A stretch of 64,000 nt of DNA from Henriciella sp. (lineage in GTDB: Bacteria; Pseudomonadota; Alphaproteobacteria; Caulobacterales; Hyphomonadaceae). This document shows positions 55,574-64,000 of the stretch, piece after piece. Where the stretch lies: assembly GCF_029937755.1 (NCBI RefSeq), contig NZ_JAPYPG010000001.1:310001-374000 (forward strand). The letters are read 5' to 3'. The notes beneath the pieces were generated by a model that was not told the DNA's origin, searched no databases, and saw only the letters and a list, made by a program, of their open reading frames with translations. Numbering within the stretch: position 1 is the stretch's first letter; each line of letters starts with the position of its first letter. The position numbers and the translations under genes are program-made.

Positions 55574-55622
55574 AAAAGAGCGAACCGGGCGTAGCGACTT
55601 GCAGTCGCCACGCCCGGCTCTT
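55574..55622 (-). terminator. Long-stem terminator after the UrcA-like gene
   Basis: On the minus strand the segment CCGGGCGT-GCGACT pairs with AGTCGC-ACGCCCGG (one mismatch bulge) and AGAGC with GCTCT, followed by TTTT (55577-55574). Stem of about 19 bp, between the UrcA-like gene (ends 55651) and coaBC (starts 55491). It isolates coaBC from the upstream gene. Confidence 0.75.
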
Positions 55623-55650
55623 CGCAGGACCCCCAGTCCCCTGGCGCCCA

Positions 55651-56418
55651 TTACCGACGCCGGGAGCCTACGATGACGTGTGGCTGTCTGCCTGTCCGGA
55701 TCTCATGAAAGTCCATGAGGGCCGGGAGACCCGATCGGTAGACAGCAATATCAACAGCCTGCTTCTCGCAAGACGCATGCCGGGACGCGGCACCATAACC
55801 GGCGCGGCTGCCACAGGCGCGGCGCGCGGCTGTTTGAATTCTACGGTGGAGGTCGTCGAGACGCGCACCATAAACCGGCTGAAGGTCACTGTAGCAGACC
55901 GCATAGTGCGTCCCACCCTTGCCCCCATCAGCAATCCGCTCGACGGGCCGCGCGCAACGTCCTTTCTGGACACGGCTCACGAGGACACGCTCTGCGGCCT
56001 GACCCCGTCCGCCCGCAAGCTCTGAGGCAGTCATCGCTGACCCGCAGCCCGCAAAGATCGTAACACCCTGGCTGGACATGGACTGGGCACACGGACGGGC
56101 CGGCCCGGCGCGCCCATCACGAAAGACGCGGACGCCGCTGACATTCATCGCTGCCGGTTGAGCGGCGCGCTGTATCTTGCTTCCAGCCGCCCGGACGACC
56201 CTTGGTGCGGCACCCCCTGTCCCACCCAGAAGCGGATCAGACCTAGACGACCTGTCCCGTTCCGAAACATGGGTCTGCGAGCGTGTATAACTGTCGACAT
56301 GGCTATAGCCATACGCCCCCGCACGCAGAGGGCGTGGCTGGTCCGTCCCCTCAGCCAGCGCAGGTGCGACCATCGCCGGAAGGGCGAAAAGGGTCAGCAC
56401 GACAGCGAACAATCTCAT
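55651..56418 (-). CDS. Exported protein with UrcA-like C-terminal domain
   Basis: 255 residues, signal peptide (about 1-22, cleavage after ALA). A long Arg/Gly/Ser-rich middle has no recognisable fold. The C-terminal 80 residues match the UrcA pattern: 'VCYSDLQPVYGARLDDLHRRI', 'AARRACGSRAG', then 'CEKQAVDIAVYRSGLPAL'. UrcA proteins are small secreted alphaproteobacterial proteins of unknown function; most are about 100 residues, so this one is unusually long. Six cysteines overall suggest disulfides. Inserted between ubiB and coaBC. Confidence 0.7.
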   Translation of the reverse strand: MRLFAVVLTLFALPAMVAPALAEGTDQPRPLRAGAYGYSHVDSYTRSQTHVSERDRSSRSDPLLGGTGGAAPRVVRAAGSKIQRAAQPAAMNVSGVRVFRDGRAGPARPCAQSMSSQGVTIFAGCGSAMTASELAGGRGQAAERVLVSRVQKGRCARPVERIADGGKGGTHYAVCYSDLQPVYGARLDDLHRRIQTAARRACGSRAGYGAASRHASCEKQAVDIAVYRSGLPALMDFHEIRTGRQPHVIVGSRRR

Positions 56419-56453
56419 GAGCGGGGACTCCGGAACGCGGGTCGCGTCCTATG

Positions 56454-56475
56454 GTTAGCAGACGGTTAAGCTAAC
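56454..56475. promoter_or_regulatory. Inverted repeat between ubiB and the UrcA-like gene
   Basis: GTTAGC (56454-56459) and GCTAAC (56470-56475) separated by ten bases, 36 bases before the UrcA-like start. One full turn spacing suits a dimeric regulator; the lack of a T-run argues against a terminator. Confidence 0.4.
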
Positions 56476-56509
56476 AGGCCTTTGCCAATCCGTGGAGTCG
56501 TTTCTTGTC

Positions 56510-58039
56510 TCAGGCGAACTGAACAGCGGTCAGCCCTGCAATCGCTGCAAGGACAACGGTCAGGCCGAACCATGCCCACCAGGGCGGCTGATTCCGGGGA
56601 GGTTTCGGAGTGTCATGATAGCCGGGCTCCAGACTTGCCTCGAACCGGTCCATCACTTCCGGCAGCCGTTTCAGCCGGTCGGCGACCTCAAGGATGTTCT
56701 TCGCCGCAAGCTTCGCGGCTCCCGCAGGACCGAAATTTTCCGCGATCCAGGTTTTGACGATGGGCTCGGAGGCTTTCCAGATATCGTGTTTGGGATCGAT
56801 GGTGCGCGCGACGCCCTCGACCTGAACCATGGTCTTTTGCAGGAGGACCAGTTCGGGACGGAGGTGCATGCCGAAGGTCCGCGTATAGTCCAGCAGCTGC
56901 AACAGGATGCGTCCCATATAGACATCCTCGGCCGGCTTGCCGTGGATCGGTTCCCCAACGGAGCGCAGCGCTTGCGCGAATTCGCCCACTGACTGGGTTG
57001 CCGGCACATAGCCCGCCTCGAAATGCACTTCGGCGATGCGCTGGTAATCCCGGCGGATAAAGCCCCAGAGGATTTCCGCCAGGAAGCGACGCTGCTCCAT
57101 GCCGATCCGCCCGATCAGGCCGAAATCGACCAGGGCAACGCGGTTGTCCGGCGTGATGAGGATGTTCCCCTCATGCATGTCAGCGTGGAAGACGCCATGA
57201 CCGATGGCGTGGGTCAGGAAGCCGCGCGTAATGGACGTCGCCAGTTCTACCCGATCGAGGCCGGGCTGTTCGAGCGCCTTCGGGTCCGTGAGCGGAATGC
57301 CGTCGATCCAGTCGGTCGTCAGCACACGCTGGGCGGTGCGGTCCCAGTCCACGGACGGGACGACGAACCATTCATCCTTGTCCGACATGGATTTGATCTG
57401 GTCGCCCCCACCAGCTTCCAGGCGCAGGTCGAGCTCCTTCATCATCGCATCGGCGACGGTGTTGGTGAAGGCGACCGGTTCGAGACGGCGGCTTTCGACC
57501 ATGGCGCGCTCAATGGTGCGCGCGGCGCGTTTCATGGCGCGCAACTCCTGTGAGATCAGGCGCTCCACGCCCGGGCGCAGGATCTTGACGGCCTTCATGC
57601 CCTCAGGCGTTTCGAGCTTGTGCACCTGCGCGACCGATGCCGCAGCAACCGGCTCGCCAAGGCCGGTAAAAAGCCTATCGGCTTCAGCCTTGCCAAACTC
57701 GGTTTCCAGCGTCTTGCGGGCGTCCTCCATCGGGAAAGGCGGCAGCTTGTCTTTCAGGCGGGAAAGGTCGGTGGCCACTTCGGTGCCGAAGACGTCCGGC
57801 CGTGTGGCGAGGAACTGACCCAGCTTGATATAGGCAGGCCCCAGCTTCTCGAGCGCGGTGGCCAGGCGTTCCCCAGGACGGCCTTTCGCCCGGCCGCCAA
57901 ACAGCCGAAGCGTTCGCCCGGCAAGGCGCGCAGGCACCGGCAGGCGTGTCTGATACTCGCCGGGCAGGATCACATCATGACGCACAAGCGCCGTGCCAGC
58001 CCGCATCAGGCGCCCATAATCAGCCATCGCCTTCAGCAC
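56510..58039 (-). CDS. ubiB: Ubiquinone biosynthesis atypical kinase UbiB
   Basis: 509 residues from GTG at 58039 (GGGAG seven bases upstream), 31 bases after the ubiE stop; ATG at 58027 would be four residues shorter. UbiB/ADCK features: KxGQ motif in 'GPAYIKLGQFLATRPDVFG', Ala-rich loop 'PVAAASVAQVH', catalytic 'HADMHEGNILI' and 'ALVDFGLIGRI', and two C-terminal membrane helix segments ('WWAWFGLTVVLAAIAGL'). Needed for early ubiquinone hydroxylation, as an ATPase that extracts lipid precursors. Downstream of ubiE. Confidence 0.96.
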   Translation of the reverse strand: MLKAMADYGRLMRAGTALVRHDVILPGEYQTRLPVPARLAGRTLRLFGGRAKGRPGERLATALEKLGPAYIKLGQFLATRPDVFGTEVATDLSRLKDKLPPFPMEDARKTLETEFGKAEADRLFTGLGEPVAAASVAQVHKLETPEGMKAVKILRPGVERLISQELRAMKRAARTIERAMVESRRLEPVAFTNTVADAMMKELDLRLEAGGGDQIKSMSDKDEWFVVPSVDWDRTAQRVLTTDWIDGIPLTDPKALEQPGLDRVELATSITRGFLTHAIGHGVFHADMHEGNILITPDNRVALVDFGLIGRIGMEQRRFLAEILWGFIRRDYQRIAEVHFEAGYVPATQSVGEFAQALRSVGEPIHGKPAEDVYMGRILLQLLDYTRTFGMHLRPELVLLQKTMVQVEGVARTIDPKHDIWKASEPIVKTWIAENFGPAGAAKLAAKNILEVADRLKRLPEVMDRFEASLEPGYHDTPKPPRNQPPWWAWFGLTVVLAAIAGLTAVQFA

Positions 58040-58070
58040 CAGCAGTCTCCCGTCATCCCCGCAACTCCGT

Positions 58071-58859
58071 TCATGCTGCCCATCCGAAATGAAGGGCAGC
58101 AATCCCGCCAGAGAAATTGGTGATGGAAACGCTGGAGAAACCGGCGCTCTCGACCTCTTCCCGGAACGCTTCCTGTTCCGGGAATTTTCTTATCGACTCA
58201 ACGAGATACTGATAGCTCTCGCGGTCTGAAGCGACGAGTTCGCCCATCCGCGGAATGACGTTGAAACTGTAGGTATCATAGAGCTTCTGCAGCATCGGCA
58301 CGGTCATGTGGCTGAATTCGAGAACGGCGAGCCGCCCACCGGGTCGCAGCACACGGCGAAACTCGGAAAGCGCGGCGTTACGGTCGGCCACGTTGCGGAT
58401 GCCGAAAGCGATCGTGACCGCGTCGAACGACCGGTCCTCGAAAGGAAGTGCCTGGGCGTCGCCACAGACCCATCCGATCCGGCCCTCATAGGCCGCCATG
58501 TCGGCGCGCGCGCGCCCGGCATCGAGCATGGCATCGTTGATATCGCAGACAACAGCGCTGGCCTGGCCGGGCTTGCCCCGGCGGCGCGCAGCCTTGTCGG
58601 CGCGGTCGATGAAGGCTTTTGCAAGGTCCCCCGTGCCGCCAGCGACATCGATCAGCCGCTCGCCGGGCTGCGGATTGAGCTTGGCAATCGTGTCATGCTT
58701 CCAGAGGCGGTGGACACCCGCCGACATGAGGTCATTCATCACGTCATAGCGGCTCGCGACCGAGCGGAACACGCCCTTGACACGGCTCACCTTTTCCTCT
58801 GGCGAAACCTCTTCGAAGCCGAAGCTGACCGTCTTTGCTGTATCTGTCTCATTTGTCAT
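58071..58859 (-). CDS. ubiE: Ubiquinone/menaquinone C-methyltransferase UbiE
   Basis: 262 residues from ATG at 58859. SAM motif I 'RLIDVAGGTGDLAKAFIDRAD', family blocks 'VFRSVASRYDVMNDLMSAGVHRLWK' (read in parts), 'FEDRSFDAVTIAFGIRNVADR' and 'GRLAVLEFSHM'. C-methylates the demethoxy-quinone ring in ubiquinone synthesis. Divergent from mutM with 49 bases between start codons; upstream of ubiB. Confidence 0.97.
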   Translation of the reverse strand: MTNETDTAKTVSFGFEEVSPEEKVSRVKGVFRSVASRYDVMNDLMSAGVHRLWKHDTIAKLNPQPGERLIDVAGGTGDLAKAFIDRADKAARRRGKPGQASAVVCDINDAMLDAGRARADMAAYEGRIGWVCGDAQALPFEDRSFDAVTIAFGIRNVADRNAALSEFRRVLRPGGRLAVLEFSHMTVPMLQKLYDTYSFNVIPRMGELVASDRESYQYLVESIRKFPEQEAFREEVESAGFSSVSITNFSGGIAALHFGWAA

Positions 58860-58908
58860 GCGCGGGGACCATAGTGGCATGAATTTCTAAACGCTATATG
58901 CGGTGACC

Positions 58909-59757
58909 ATGCCTGAATTGCCTGAAGTCGAGACAGTTCGCCGCGGCCTTGCGCCGGTGATGGAGGGACGCACCATCGTGTCGGTCGTCCTGAACCGGCC
59001 GGACCTGCGCTTTCCCCTGCCGTCACGCTTTGCCGAACGGGTCGGCGGTACGCGGATCACCCGCCTGTCACGGCGGGCGAAATTCCTTGTCGCGGAGCTC
59101 TCCTCAGGCGACGCGCTGATCATGCACCTCGGCATGTCCGGACGGTTCACGATCACGGATGGCACCCGGCCCGGCGATTTTCATCACGAGATCCCGCCTG
59201 ATCCGAAGCACGATCATATCATCTTCCATATCGAGGGTGGGCAGGTCGTCACCTATAATGATCCGCGCCGTTTCGGTTTCATGGAGCTCTGGCCGCTGCA
59301 GCAGATGGAGCAGTATCCGCGCCTGGCGGGCTACGGCCCCGAACCGCTGTCGAATGAATTCTCGCATGCCTGGCTGAACGAGGCCCTGAAGGACAAGAAG
59401 GCGCCGATAAAGGCCGCCCTGCTCGACCAGCGCATGATTGCGGGCCTCGGCAACATCTATGTCTGCGAGGCGCTCTACCGCGCCGGGATCAGCCCGCGAC
59501 GGCGCGCGTCAACGGTGCCCGGCCAGCGGGCAGCGAAGCTGGCTGTTTCCATCAATGACGTAATCCGGGAAGCGATCGCGGCCGGCGGCTCATCCATCTC
59601 CGACTTCAAGGCCGCGACCGGCGAACTCGGCTACTTCCAGCACACCTTCTCCGTCTATGACCGCGAGGGTGAGCCCTGCCGCAAATGCGGCGCCCCGATC
59701 AGACGCATCGTCCAGTCGGGGCGCTCGAGCTTCTATTGCGGCGCCTGTCAGCGCTAG
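58909..59757 (+). CDS. mutM: Formamidopyrimidine-DNA glycosylase (Fpg/MutM)
   Basis: 282 residues. Start at 58909 places the catalytic proline at position 2 and Glu at 3 ([14 protein letters not shown]); an in-frame GTG at 58903 would destroy this and is rejected. H2TH region '[20 protein letters not shown]' and zinc finger 'CRKCGAP...CGACQR' at the C-terminus. Excises 8-oxoguanine and other oxidised bases. Divergent from ubiE. Confidence 0.98.
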   Translation: MPELPEVETVRRGLAPVMEGRTIVSVVLNRPDLRFPLPSRFAERVGGTRITRLSRRAKFLVAELSSGDALIMHLGMSGRFTITDGTRPGDFHHEIPPDPKHDHIIFHIEGGQVVTYNDPRRFGFMELWPLQQMEQYPRLAGYGPEPLSNEFSHAWLNEALKDKKAPIKAALLDQRMIAGLGNIYVCEALYRAGISPRRRASTVPGQRAAKLAVSINDVIREAIAAGGSSISDFKAATGELGYFQHTFSVYDREGEPCRKCGAPIRRIVQSGRSSFYCGACQR

Positions 59758-59760
59758 GCG

Positions 59761-61155
59761 TCAGCCATTGCCCCAGAGGCGTTGCCACCAGGGTTTCTTC
59801 TCTTTCGGCTCCAGGTCGATATTGATCGAGGCTTCCGAGTAGCCGCCAGCGGCCATCTTGTCCTTGATCTCGTCCTCGTCCCAGCCCGTCAGCTTTGCGA
59901 GGTTCTCCGCTTCCTGGTCCCAGCGATCGACAAGATCGTCGGCATAGTCGCGCGCTGCCTCACACTCGTTGAAGTCGCCCCGCCACGGATGACGCAGGAC
60001 ATAGCGGCCCTGATAGTTGTCGCGATCACCGGTGACCTGGAAGGTCAGGTCCTGCGGGAAGGTCTTGCCGTCATAGCGAAGATGCAGGCGCGTCACGAAG
60101 ACATCGACCGGCTGCGGGCCGGGGCGGAAGCCCGGGCGGGGCTCCGGTTGCTGGCCATCCTCATCAAGCCACATAACCCCCAGCTCGCGCAGCTGTGAGC
60201 GCGACAGCGGCTCGGCGGCGCACGGGTCACACCAGCTCATGTCCCAGGCATATTCCATGAAGACAGCCTTGCCGTTTTCCTTCTCGACCTGGTGGGCAAA
60301 CATGTCCTTGTAGAACTCGCCAAACTCATCCTTCACAAAGATCGGCACATCCATGTCGGAGGGGAGTTTGACCGTCTTGTAATTGGTCGTCTCGACGCGG
60401 CCCTTGCGGGTCATCGCGAAGACGAACAGCTCCTGCTTTCCTTCCGCATTCACAGTGCCGAGACGGATCGGCAGCATGAAATCCTCATCTTCGTAGGCGA
60501 CCTGGATCGGCCGCAGGAATCCGGCGCCGTCATGGCGTTCGAGGTTCACCTTTGCGACGAAGAATTTCATGCCCTGCTTCAGGTAAGAGCCGACCACCTC
60601 CTCGGCCCCATCCGGAATGCGATAGCCATTCTGGTTGAGCCAGCTGATCAGGCCATCCGACTCCTCCGCCGACAGGATGAGGATGTCATATTCACCGACC
60701 TCGTATTCGGCTTCGATGGTAACACCCAGGTCCTCGGCCTCTTCCATCGCCATGTCATCGATGGCGCCCCCCGCCTCCGGCGCCGCCATGGCGACGGCGT
60801 CGCGATACCGGTAAACGTCACACGGATTTTCGTCGTGATACTCGACAAGGCGCGGCGCGGTGTATTCGTCGAGATGCTCGATCAGGCCGGGATCGGCGAC
60901 ATTGATCTGCTCTCGCTCCGGCACATCCACAACCGGGATGACCATCGCAAATTCCGACGGCTCGCCGCGATAGTCAGACGCCATCGTGATGACGGTCCGC
61001 TCATCGTCGCGGACCAGCGCCACCTTGGACGCGTCATTGAAAAGATCGGTATCGGCCTTGGCGACGAAGAAGCCGCAAAAGGCCTGCGCCGGGGCGCTAA
61101 GGCTGAGCGAGGCCAGCCCCAGCGCTGCGCCTCCCAGGATATGTCTGAGTTTCAT
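59761..61155 (-). CDS. DUF2330 domain-containing exported protein
   Basis: 464 residues with a Sec signal peptide (to about 25, 'APAQAFCGFF'). The mature N-terminus 'FCGFFVAKADTDLFNDASKVALVRD' and 'TVITMASDYRGEPSEFAMVIPV' are diagnostic of DUF2330. It ends in a Lys/Trp-rich tail 'KEKKPWWQRLWG'. Function unknown; acidic composition and multiple cysteines. GGAGGG lies about nine bases before the ATG. It overlaps the upstream RnfD-like gene by 59 bases, so the two are translated together. Convergent with mutM. Confidence 0.88.
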   Translation of the reverse strand: MKLRHILGGAALGLASLSLSAPAQAFCGFFVAKADTDLFNDASKVALVRDDERTVITMASDYRGEPSEFAMVIPVVDVPEREQINVADPGLIEHLDEYTAPRLVEYHDENPCDVYRYRDAVAMAAPEAGGAIDDMAMEEAEDLGVTIEAEYEVGEYDILILSAEESDGLISWLNQNGYRIPDGAEEVVGSYLKQGMKFFVAKVNLERHDGAGFLRPIQVAYEDEDFMLPIRLGTVNAEGKQELFVFAMTRKGRVETTNYKTVKLPSDMDVPIFVKDEFGEFYKDMFAHQVEKENGKAVFMEYAWDMSWCDPCAAEPLSRSQLRELGVMWLDEDGQQPEPRPGFRPGPQPVDVFVTRLHLRYDGKTFPQDLTFQVTGDRDNYQGRYVLRHPWRGDFNECEAARDYADDLVDRWDQEAENLAKLTGWDEDEIKDKMAAGGYSEASINIDLEPKEKKPWWQRLWGNG

Positions 61156-61999
61156 GTGTGCGTCCCTCCTTGGACTTTGAGTGCGTGCCCCACTGGAACC
61201 GGCTTGCGGGAATGAGCCGGTCGAGAACAGGTGTCAGGATCGAAAGCGCAGCCAGCGCCATCAGTGGCGCGGCGCGAACATTCGGCCCGATGATGAACCA
61301 CGCCGTCAGGCTGGCGACACTGGCCGCGAAGATCAGCCGGCCGGCGCGCGAATCCGGTGTCGAGCGCGGGTCGGTGATCATGAAGAAGGTGAAGACCAGC
61401 AGCGTGCCGGAGGACAGCTGGTGCATGGGGATCGCCATTGGATCACCGAGCCAGAGGGCACGGCCAAACAGGATCGCGGCAAATGTCCCGATGAAGCCGA
61501 GCGCAATGTCGAGCCGCTTCGCACTGGACAGCACCAGCGCCGCGAGCGCCAACGCCCAGCCGGCAATCAGCGGGGCCTGTCCCCACTGTCCCGGCGAGAC
61601 CCAGACATCGCGTCCGAAGACGAGGCACATCACAACGATGCCGATACAGGCCGGATTGAAGATGTGCTTGCCCTTGTAGCGCACGGCGAATTTCAGGCCG
61701 ATGGCGATGATGCCCGCGGCAAACCACATCCATGGGTCGACCGCCCGCATCAGGATCGAAAGAGAGAGCGAGGTGATCGCCGCCGACTTCCACTCAAACC
61801 GGGTGCGTACGATCAGGCTGCCGAGCGCCTGCGCTGTCATTGCACCGCTGAAGGCTGAAATGAGGTGCATCGGCCGGGCGCCGAAATCAGTCGTGTAAAC
61901 CGAGATCAGAAACAGCCCTGACAGGGCCAGGATCTGCCAGTGGCGGGCGTCGCGATTGACCGCGCGTACGCCCTCGAATGTTGCGTCCCTCACATTCAT
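61097..61999 (-). CDS. RnfD/NqrB-like membrane protein (orphan)
   Basis: 300 residues from ATG at 61999 (the TTG-initiated extension to 62020 is less likely). About nine or ten membrane helices typical of the NQR2/RnfD family ('KGKHIFNPACIGIVVMCLVFG' block). Near residues 196-210, 'LSSGTLLVFTFFMITDPRS', corresponds to the FMN-attachment/TDP segment, with T199 as possible flavinylation site. Rnf/Nqr partners are not encoded here. It overlaps the DUF2330 gene, suggesting a two-gene unit, perhaps electron transfer to a periplasmic partner. Function inferred only from the family. Confidence 0.85.
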   Translation of the reverse strand: MNVRDATFEGVRAVNRDARHWQILALSGLFLISVYTTDFGARPMHLISAFSGAMTAQALGSLIVRTRFEWKSAAITSLSLSILMRAVDPWMWFAAGIIAIGLKFAVRYKGKHIFNPACIGIVVMCLVFGRDVWVSPGQWGQAPLIAGWALALAALVLSSAKRLDIALGFIGTFAAILFGRALWLGDPMAIPMHQLSSGTLLVFTFFMITDPRSTPDSRAGRLIFAASVASLTAWFIIGPNVRAAPLMALAALSILTPVLDRLIPASRFQWGTHSKSKEGRTHETQTYPGRRSAGAGLAQP

Positions 62000-62147
62000 G
62001 CACGTCAGACAATACACCAAAAGCGGGGAAAATGCGGCGCCGATTTGAAAATCGATACGGGCAGCCTAAGCGGCGCCTCGGGGGTTGGAGGTCTCTTGCG
62101 ATTGGGCTAGGCGAATGTCCCACACCGAATTCGCCCGAGGCCCGCCC

Positions 62148-63146
62148 ATGTCCGCCAGTTTTCTTCCGCAGGAAGACGCCGTTCGCAGCGTCGCTATCGA
62201 GGTCTTCGAAACCGAGATGGCCGGCATGCGTGATCTCGTCACCAGCCTGAGCGAGCCGGGCGCACCGCTATCGAAGGCGATGCGTGAGAGTGTGAACCTG
62301 TGCGGCAATGTTCGTGGCCGGGTGATCGTGACCGGCATGGGCAAGTCCGGCCATGTCGCGCGCAAGATCGCAGCGACACTGGCGTCCACCGGCACCAAGG
62401 CGAGTTATGTCCACCCGGCAGAAGCCAGCCATGGTGACCTCGGCATGATCTCTTCGGATGATGTCGTGCTGGCTCTGTCCAACTCCGGCGAGACTGCGGA
62501 GCTTGGTGACATTCTAGGCTATGCGGGGCGCTTCGGTATCCCGCTGATCGCGATGACCGCCAATGCGGAGTCCACGCTCGCGCGGGCTGGCGACGTGCAG
62601 CTGATCATCCCGAGATCTGCCGAAGCCTGCCTTGTCACACAGGCGCCGACCACATCCACAACGCTCATGATGGCGCTTGGGGATGCCCTCGCCGTGGCAA
62701 TCCTGCGGGCACGCGGCTTCACCGCCGACGACTTCCACACGTTCCACCCCGGCGGCAAGCTCGGCGCCTCGCTGAAGCGGGTGACGGACCTGATGCACCA
62801 TACCGACATGCCGCTGTGCGGCCCGGAGGCCTCGGTCGAAGACGCAGTCAGCATCATCACGACGTCAGGCTTTGGTTGTGTCGGTGTGGTCGAGGAGGAT
62901 GGCCGTCTTACCGGCATGGTCACCGATGGGGACCTTCGCCGTCACTTCAACGAACCGCTGGACGAGAAATCCGTCACCAGCGTCATGACGGAAAACCCGC
63001 GCACGGTGCCGCATGATGCGCTGGCGGCTGAAGCGCTCTCGATGATGAGTTCGCATCGCATTACCGCGCTCTTCATTGTCGATGATGCCGGCAAGCCGCT
63101 CGGCCTGCTGCACGTCCATGACTGTCTGGATAGCGGTGTTATCTAG
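62148..63146 (+). CDS. kpsF: Arabinose-5-phosphate isomerase KdsD/KpsF (SIS + CBS)
   Basis: 332 residues from ATG at 62148 (GAGG eight bases upstream); upstream in-frame starts lack similarity. SIS domain (about 40-180) with 'RVIVTGMGKSGHVARKIAATLASTG', 'EASHGDLGMISSDDVVLALSNSGET' and 'PTTSTTLMMALGDALA', then paired CBS domains (about 205-332) ending 'GLLHVHDCLDSGVI'. Converts ribulose-5-P to arabinose-5-P, the first step to Kdo for LPS core. Overlaps the mannose-1-P guanylyltransferase gene by four bases (convergent). Confidence 0.94.
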   Translation: MSASFLPQEDAVRSVAIEVFETEMAGMRDLVTSLSEPGAPLSKAMRESVNLCGNVRGRVIVTGMGKSGHVARKIAATLASTGTKASYVHPAEASHGDLGMISSDDVVLALSNSGETAELGDILGYAGRFGIPLIAMTANAESTLARAGDVQLIIPRSAEACLVTQAPTTSTTLMMALGDALAVAILRARGFTADDFHTFHPGGKLGASLKRVTDLMHHTDMPLCGPEASVEDAVSIITTSGFGCVGVVEEDGRLTGMVTDGDLRRHFNEPLDEKSVTSVMTENPRTVPHDALAAEALSMMSSHRITALFIVDDAGKPLGLLHVHDCLDSGVI

Positions 63147-64000
63147 GCGGAAGCCTCAGCGAGCTTCTTTACCGACTGGGCATCTGCCATGGGACAGTTG
63201 ATCCGGTGCCCACCGGCCTCGACCACAATCATATCCTCGAGCCCCTCTACGGAAATCGGCGCCCCTTCTGACCGGATATAGCAATTGCGGCACCCGACCG
63301 CGGTCACCGGCCCCATGAGAACATTGCCCTGGGCATCCTTACTGGAAATTTCCCACAACGCCCGGAAATCGCCTACATCGCTCCAGCCCATATCGACGGG
63401 GACGGCCATGACCGGCTTGAACTGTTCCATAATGGCATAGTCGACGGAAATGCCCGGGCACGCCGCGAAGGCGGCGGCTTCAAGGCGGATTTCATCGCCT
63501 TCGCCCGTGGCCCCTGCAATCGCTTTTTCCACGCCTGACAGCACCTCGGGCGCATGGGTGCGAAACGCGTCGACCATGGTCCCCGCGCGAAACAGGAATA
63601 TCCCTGCATTCCAGAGATAATGGCCCGCTTTCAGATAGGCGTTGGCGGTGTCGAGGTTCGGCTTTTCGACGAACTGGCGCGCCGGGAGGATGGGCGCATC
63701 GCCCGGTTCGGCGTCGATATAACCATAGCCTGTCGCTGGATGATCCGGCTCAATGCCGAATGTCACGATACTGCCGTCCCGGGCAGCCTGCAGGCCTGTC
63801 GCGATTGCGTCGACAAAGCGCTCGGGGTGGCGGATGGCGTGATCGGCCGGCATGATGAGCAGAAGGTCGTCAGGATCTGCGATCAGGCTCGCAGCGGCGA
63901 CAGCCGGCGCAGAATTGCGCCCCAGCGGCTCAAGGATCAGGCGCGCATTTGGAACTTCCGCCCGGATCAGGTCACGGTGGCGTTCATTGCCGACCACAGT
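63143..64000 (-). CDS. Mannose-1-phosphate guanylyltransferase (partial, N-terminus outside window)
   Basis: Open frame from the window end to 63143, about 285 residues visible. Nucleotidyltransferase signatures: 'ILEPLGRNSAPAVAAAS', 'LLIMPADHAI', 'ATGYGYIDAE', 'QFVEKPNLDTA', 'YLWNAGIFLFRA' and 'WSDVGDFRALWE'. Makes GDP-mannose for surface polysaccharides. The C-terminal mannose-6-P isomerase domain seen in fused ManC proteins is absent (stop at 63143), so this is the short monofunctional type. The missing N-terminus should carry the GGSGTRLWP motif. Confidence 0.93.
   Translation of the reverse strand, partial: TVVGNERHRDLIRAEVPNARLILEPLGRNSAPAVAAASLIADPDDLLLIMPADHAIRHPERFVDAIATGLQAARDGSIVTFGIEPDHPATGYGYIDAEPGDAPILPARQFVEKPNLDTANAYLKAGHYLWNAGIFLFRAGTMVDAFRTHAPEVLSGVEKAIAGATGEGDEIRLEAAAFAACPGISVDYAIMEQFKPVMAVPVDMGWSDVGDFRALWEISSKDAQGNVLMGPVTAVGCRNCYIRSEGAPISVEGLEDMIVVEAGGHRINCPMADAQSVKKLAEASA

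Noticed and set aside
53557-55575. About 670-codon plus-strand frame opposite dut and coaBC
   Set aside because: Covers three minus-strand genes; no domain.
63143-63146. Four-base gene overlap as a sign of coupling between kpsF and the guanylyltransferase
   Set aside because: The two genes are convergent, so the overlap is not translational coupling.

Overview
The window is a GC-rich, gene-dense chromosomal segment of an alphaproteobacterium. Gene content points to Hyphomonadaceae/Maricaulales-like bacteria (inference, no database search possible): a Caulobacter-type Flp/Cpa pilus locus, the ethylmalonyl-CoA pathway genes ecm and ccr, an NrnC-LptC-LptA-LptB-RpoN-HPF-PtsN cluster, an mutM/ubiE/ubiB/coaBC/dut cluster, a UrcA-like protein and a DUF2330/RnfD-like pair. 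I see no rRNA, tRNA, CRISPR array, insertion sequence or prophage, and the backbone looks vertically inherited.

Layout. 1-2.3 kb: tight-adherence pilus genes (cpaB partial, cpaA, flp pilin) and a separate secretin-N-domain protein. 2.3-8.4 kb: RodZ-like HTH membrane protein, PtsP (enzyme I-Ntr), aspartokinase LysC, UbiG, a DUF924 protein. 8.4-14.6 kb: a PAS/LuxR-HTH regulator fused to a catalytically dead alpha/beta-hydrolase, divergent from a Bcr/CflA efflux pump, then a RimB-RimK fusion and MltF. 14.6-19.3 kb: ecm, a SemiSWEET transporter, a D-amino-acid aminotransferase and ccr, with two matching operator clusters. 19.4-28.3 kb: a secreted protein, M20 peptidase, Kv-type channel, then pheT, an unknown membrane protein, pheS, rplT, rpmI, a lipoprotein and infC. 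28.3-32.1 kb: two glycosyltransferases, a serine hydrolase, a membrane protein. 32.1-43.2 kb: dnaJ, gltB, gltD, uppP, a DUF2383 lipoprotein, an RHH-membrane-TonB fusion, an NDUFA9-like reductase. 43.3-48.8 kb: nrnC, lptC, lptA, lptB, rpoN, hpf, ptsN. 48.9-56.4 kb: MBL hydrolase, hydrolase, ThiF/MoeB, PIF1-like helicase, PspB-like protein, dut, a small exported protein, coaBC, UrcA-like protein. 56.5-64 kb: ubiB, ubiE, mutM, DUF2330 and RnfD-like proteins, KpsF/KdsD isomerase and a partial mannose-1-phosphate guanylyltransferase.

How the parts fit: PtsP and PtsN are two of the three nitrogen-PTS components. LptC/A/B, KdsD, the GT9 and GT4 enzymes, UppP and ManC all feed envelope polysaccharide or LPS. 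UbiG, UbiE and UbiB belong to ubiquinone synthesis. Ecm and Ccr are diagnostic enzymes of acetyl-CoA assimilation through ethylmalonyl-CoA.

Most notable: (1) two divergent promoter regions at ecm and ccr with the same two-part TTGC/GCAA operator architecture and a shared 13-base core; (2) a terminator/antiterminator fold whose U-run ends at the pheS start codon; (3) the LuxR-hydrolase fusion with Ser and His of the triad replaced; (4) a ribbon-helix-helix/transmembrane/TonB-C fusion with an internal Shine-Dalgarno start and upstream palindromes; (5) two ATATCA-N3-TGATAT palindromes between gltD and uppP; (6) an AUA start codon for infC.
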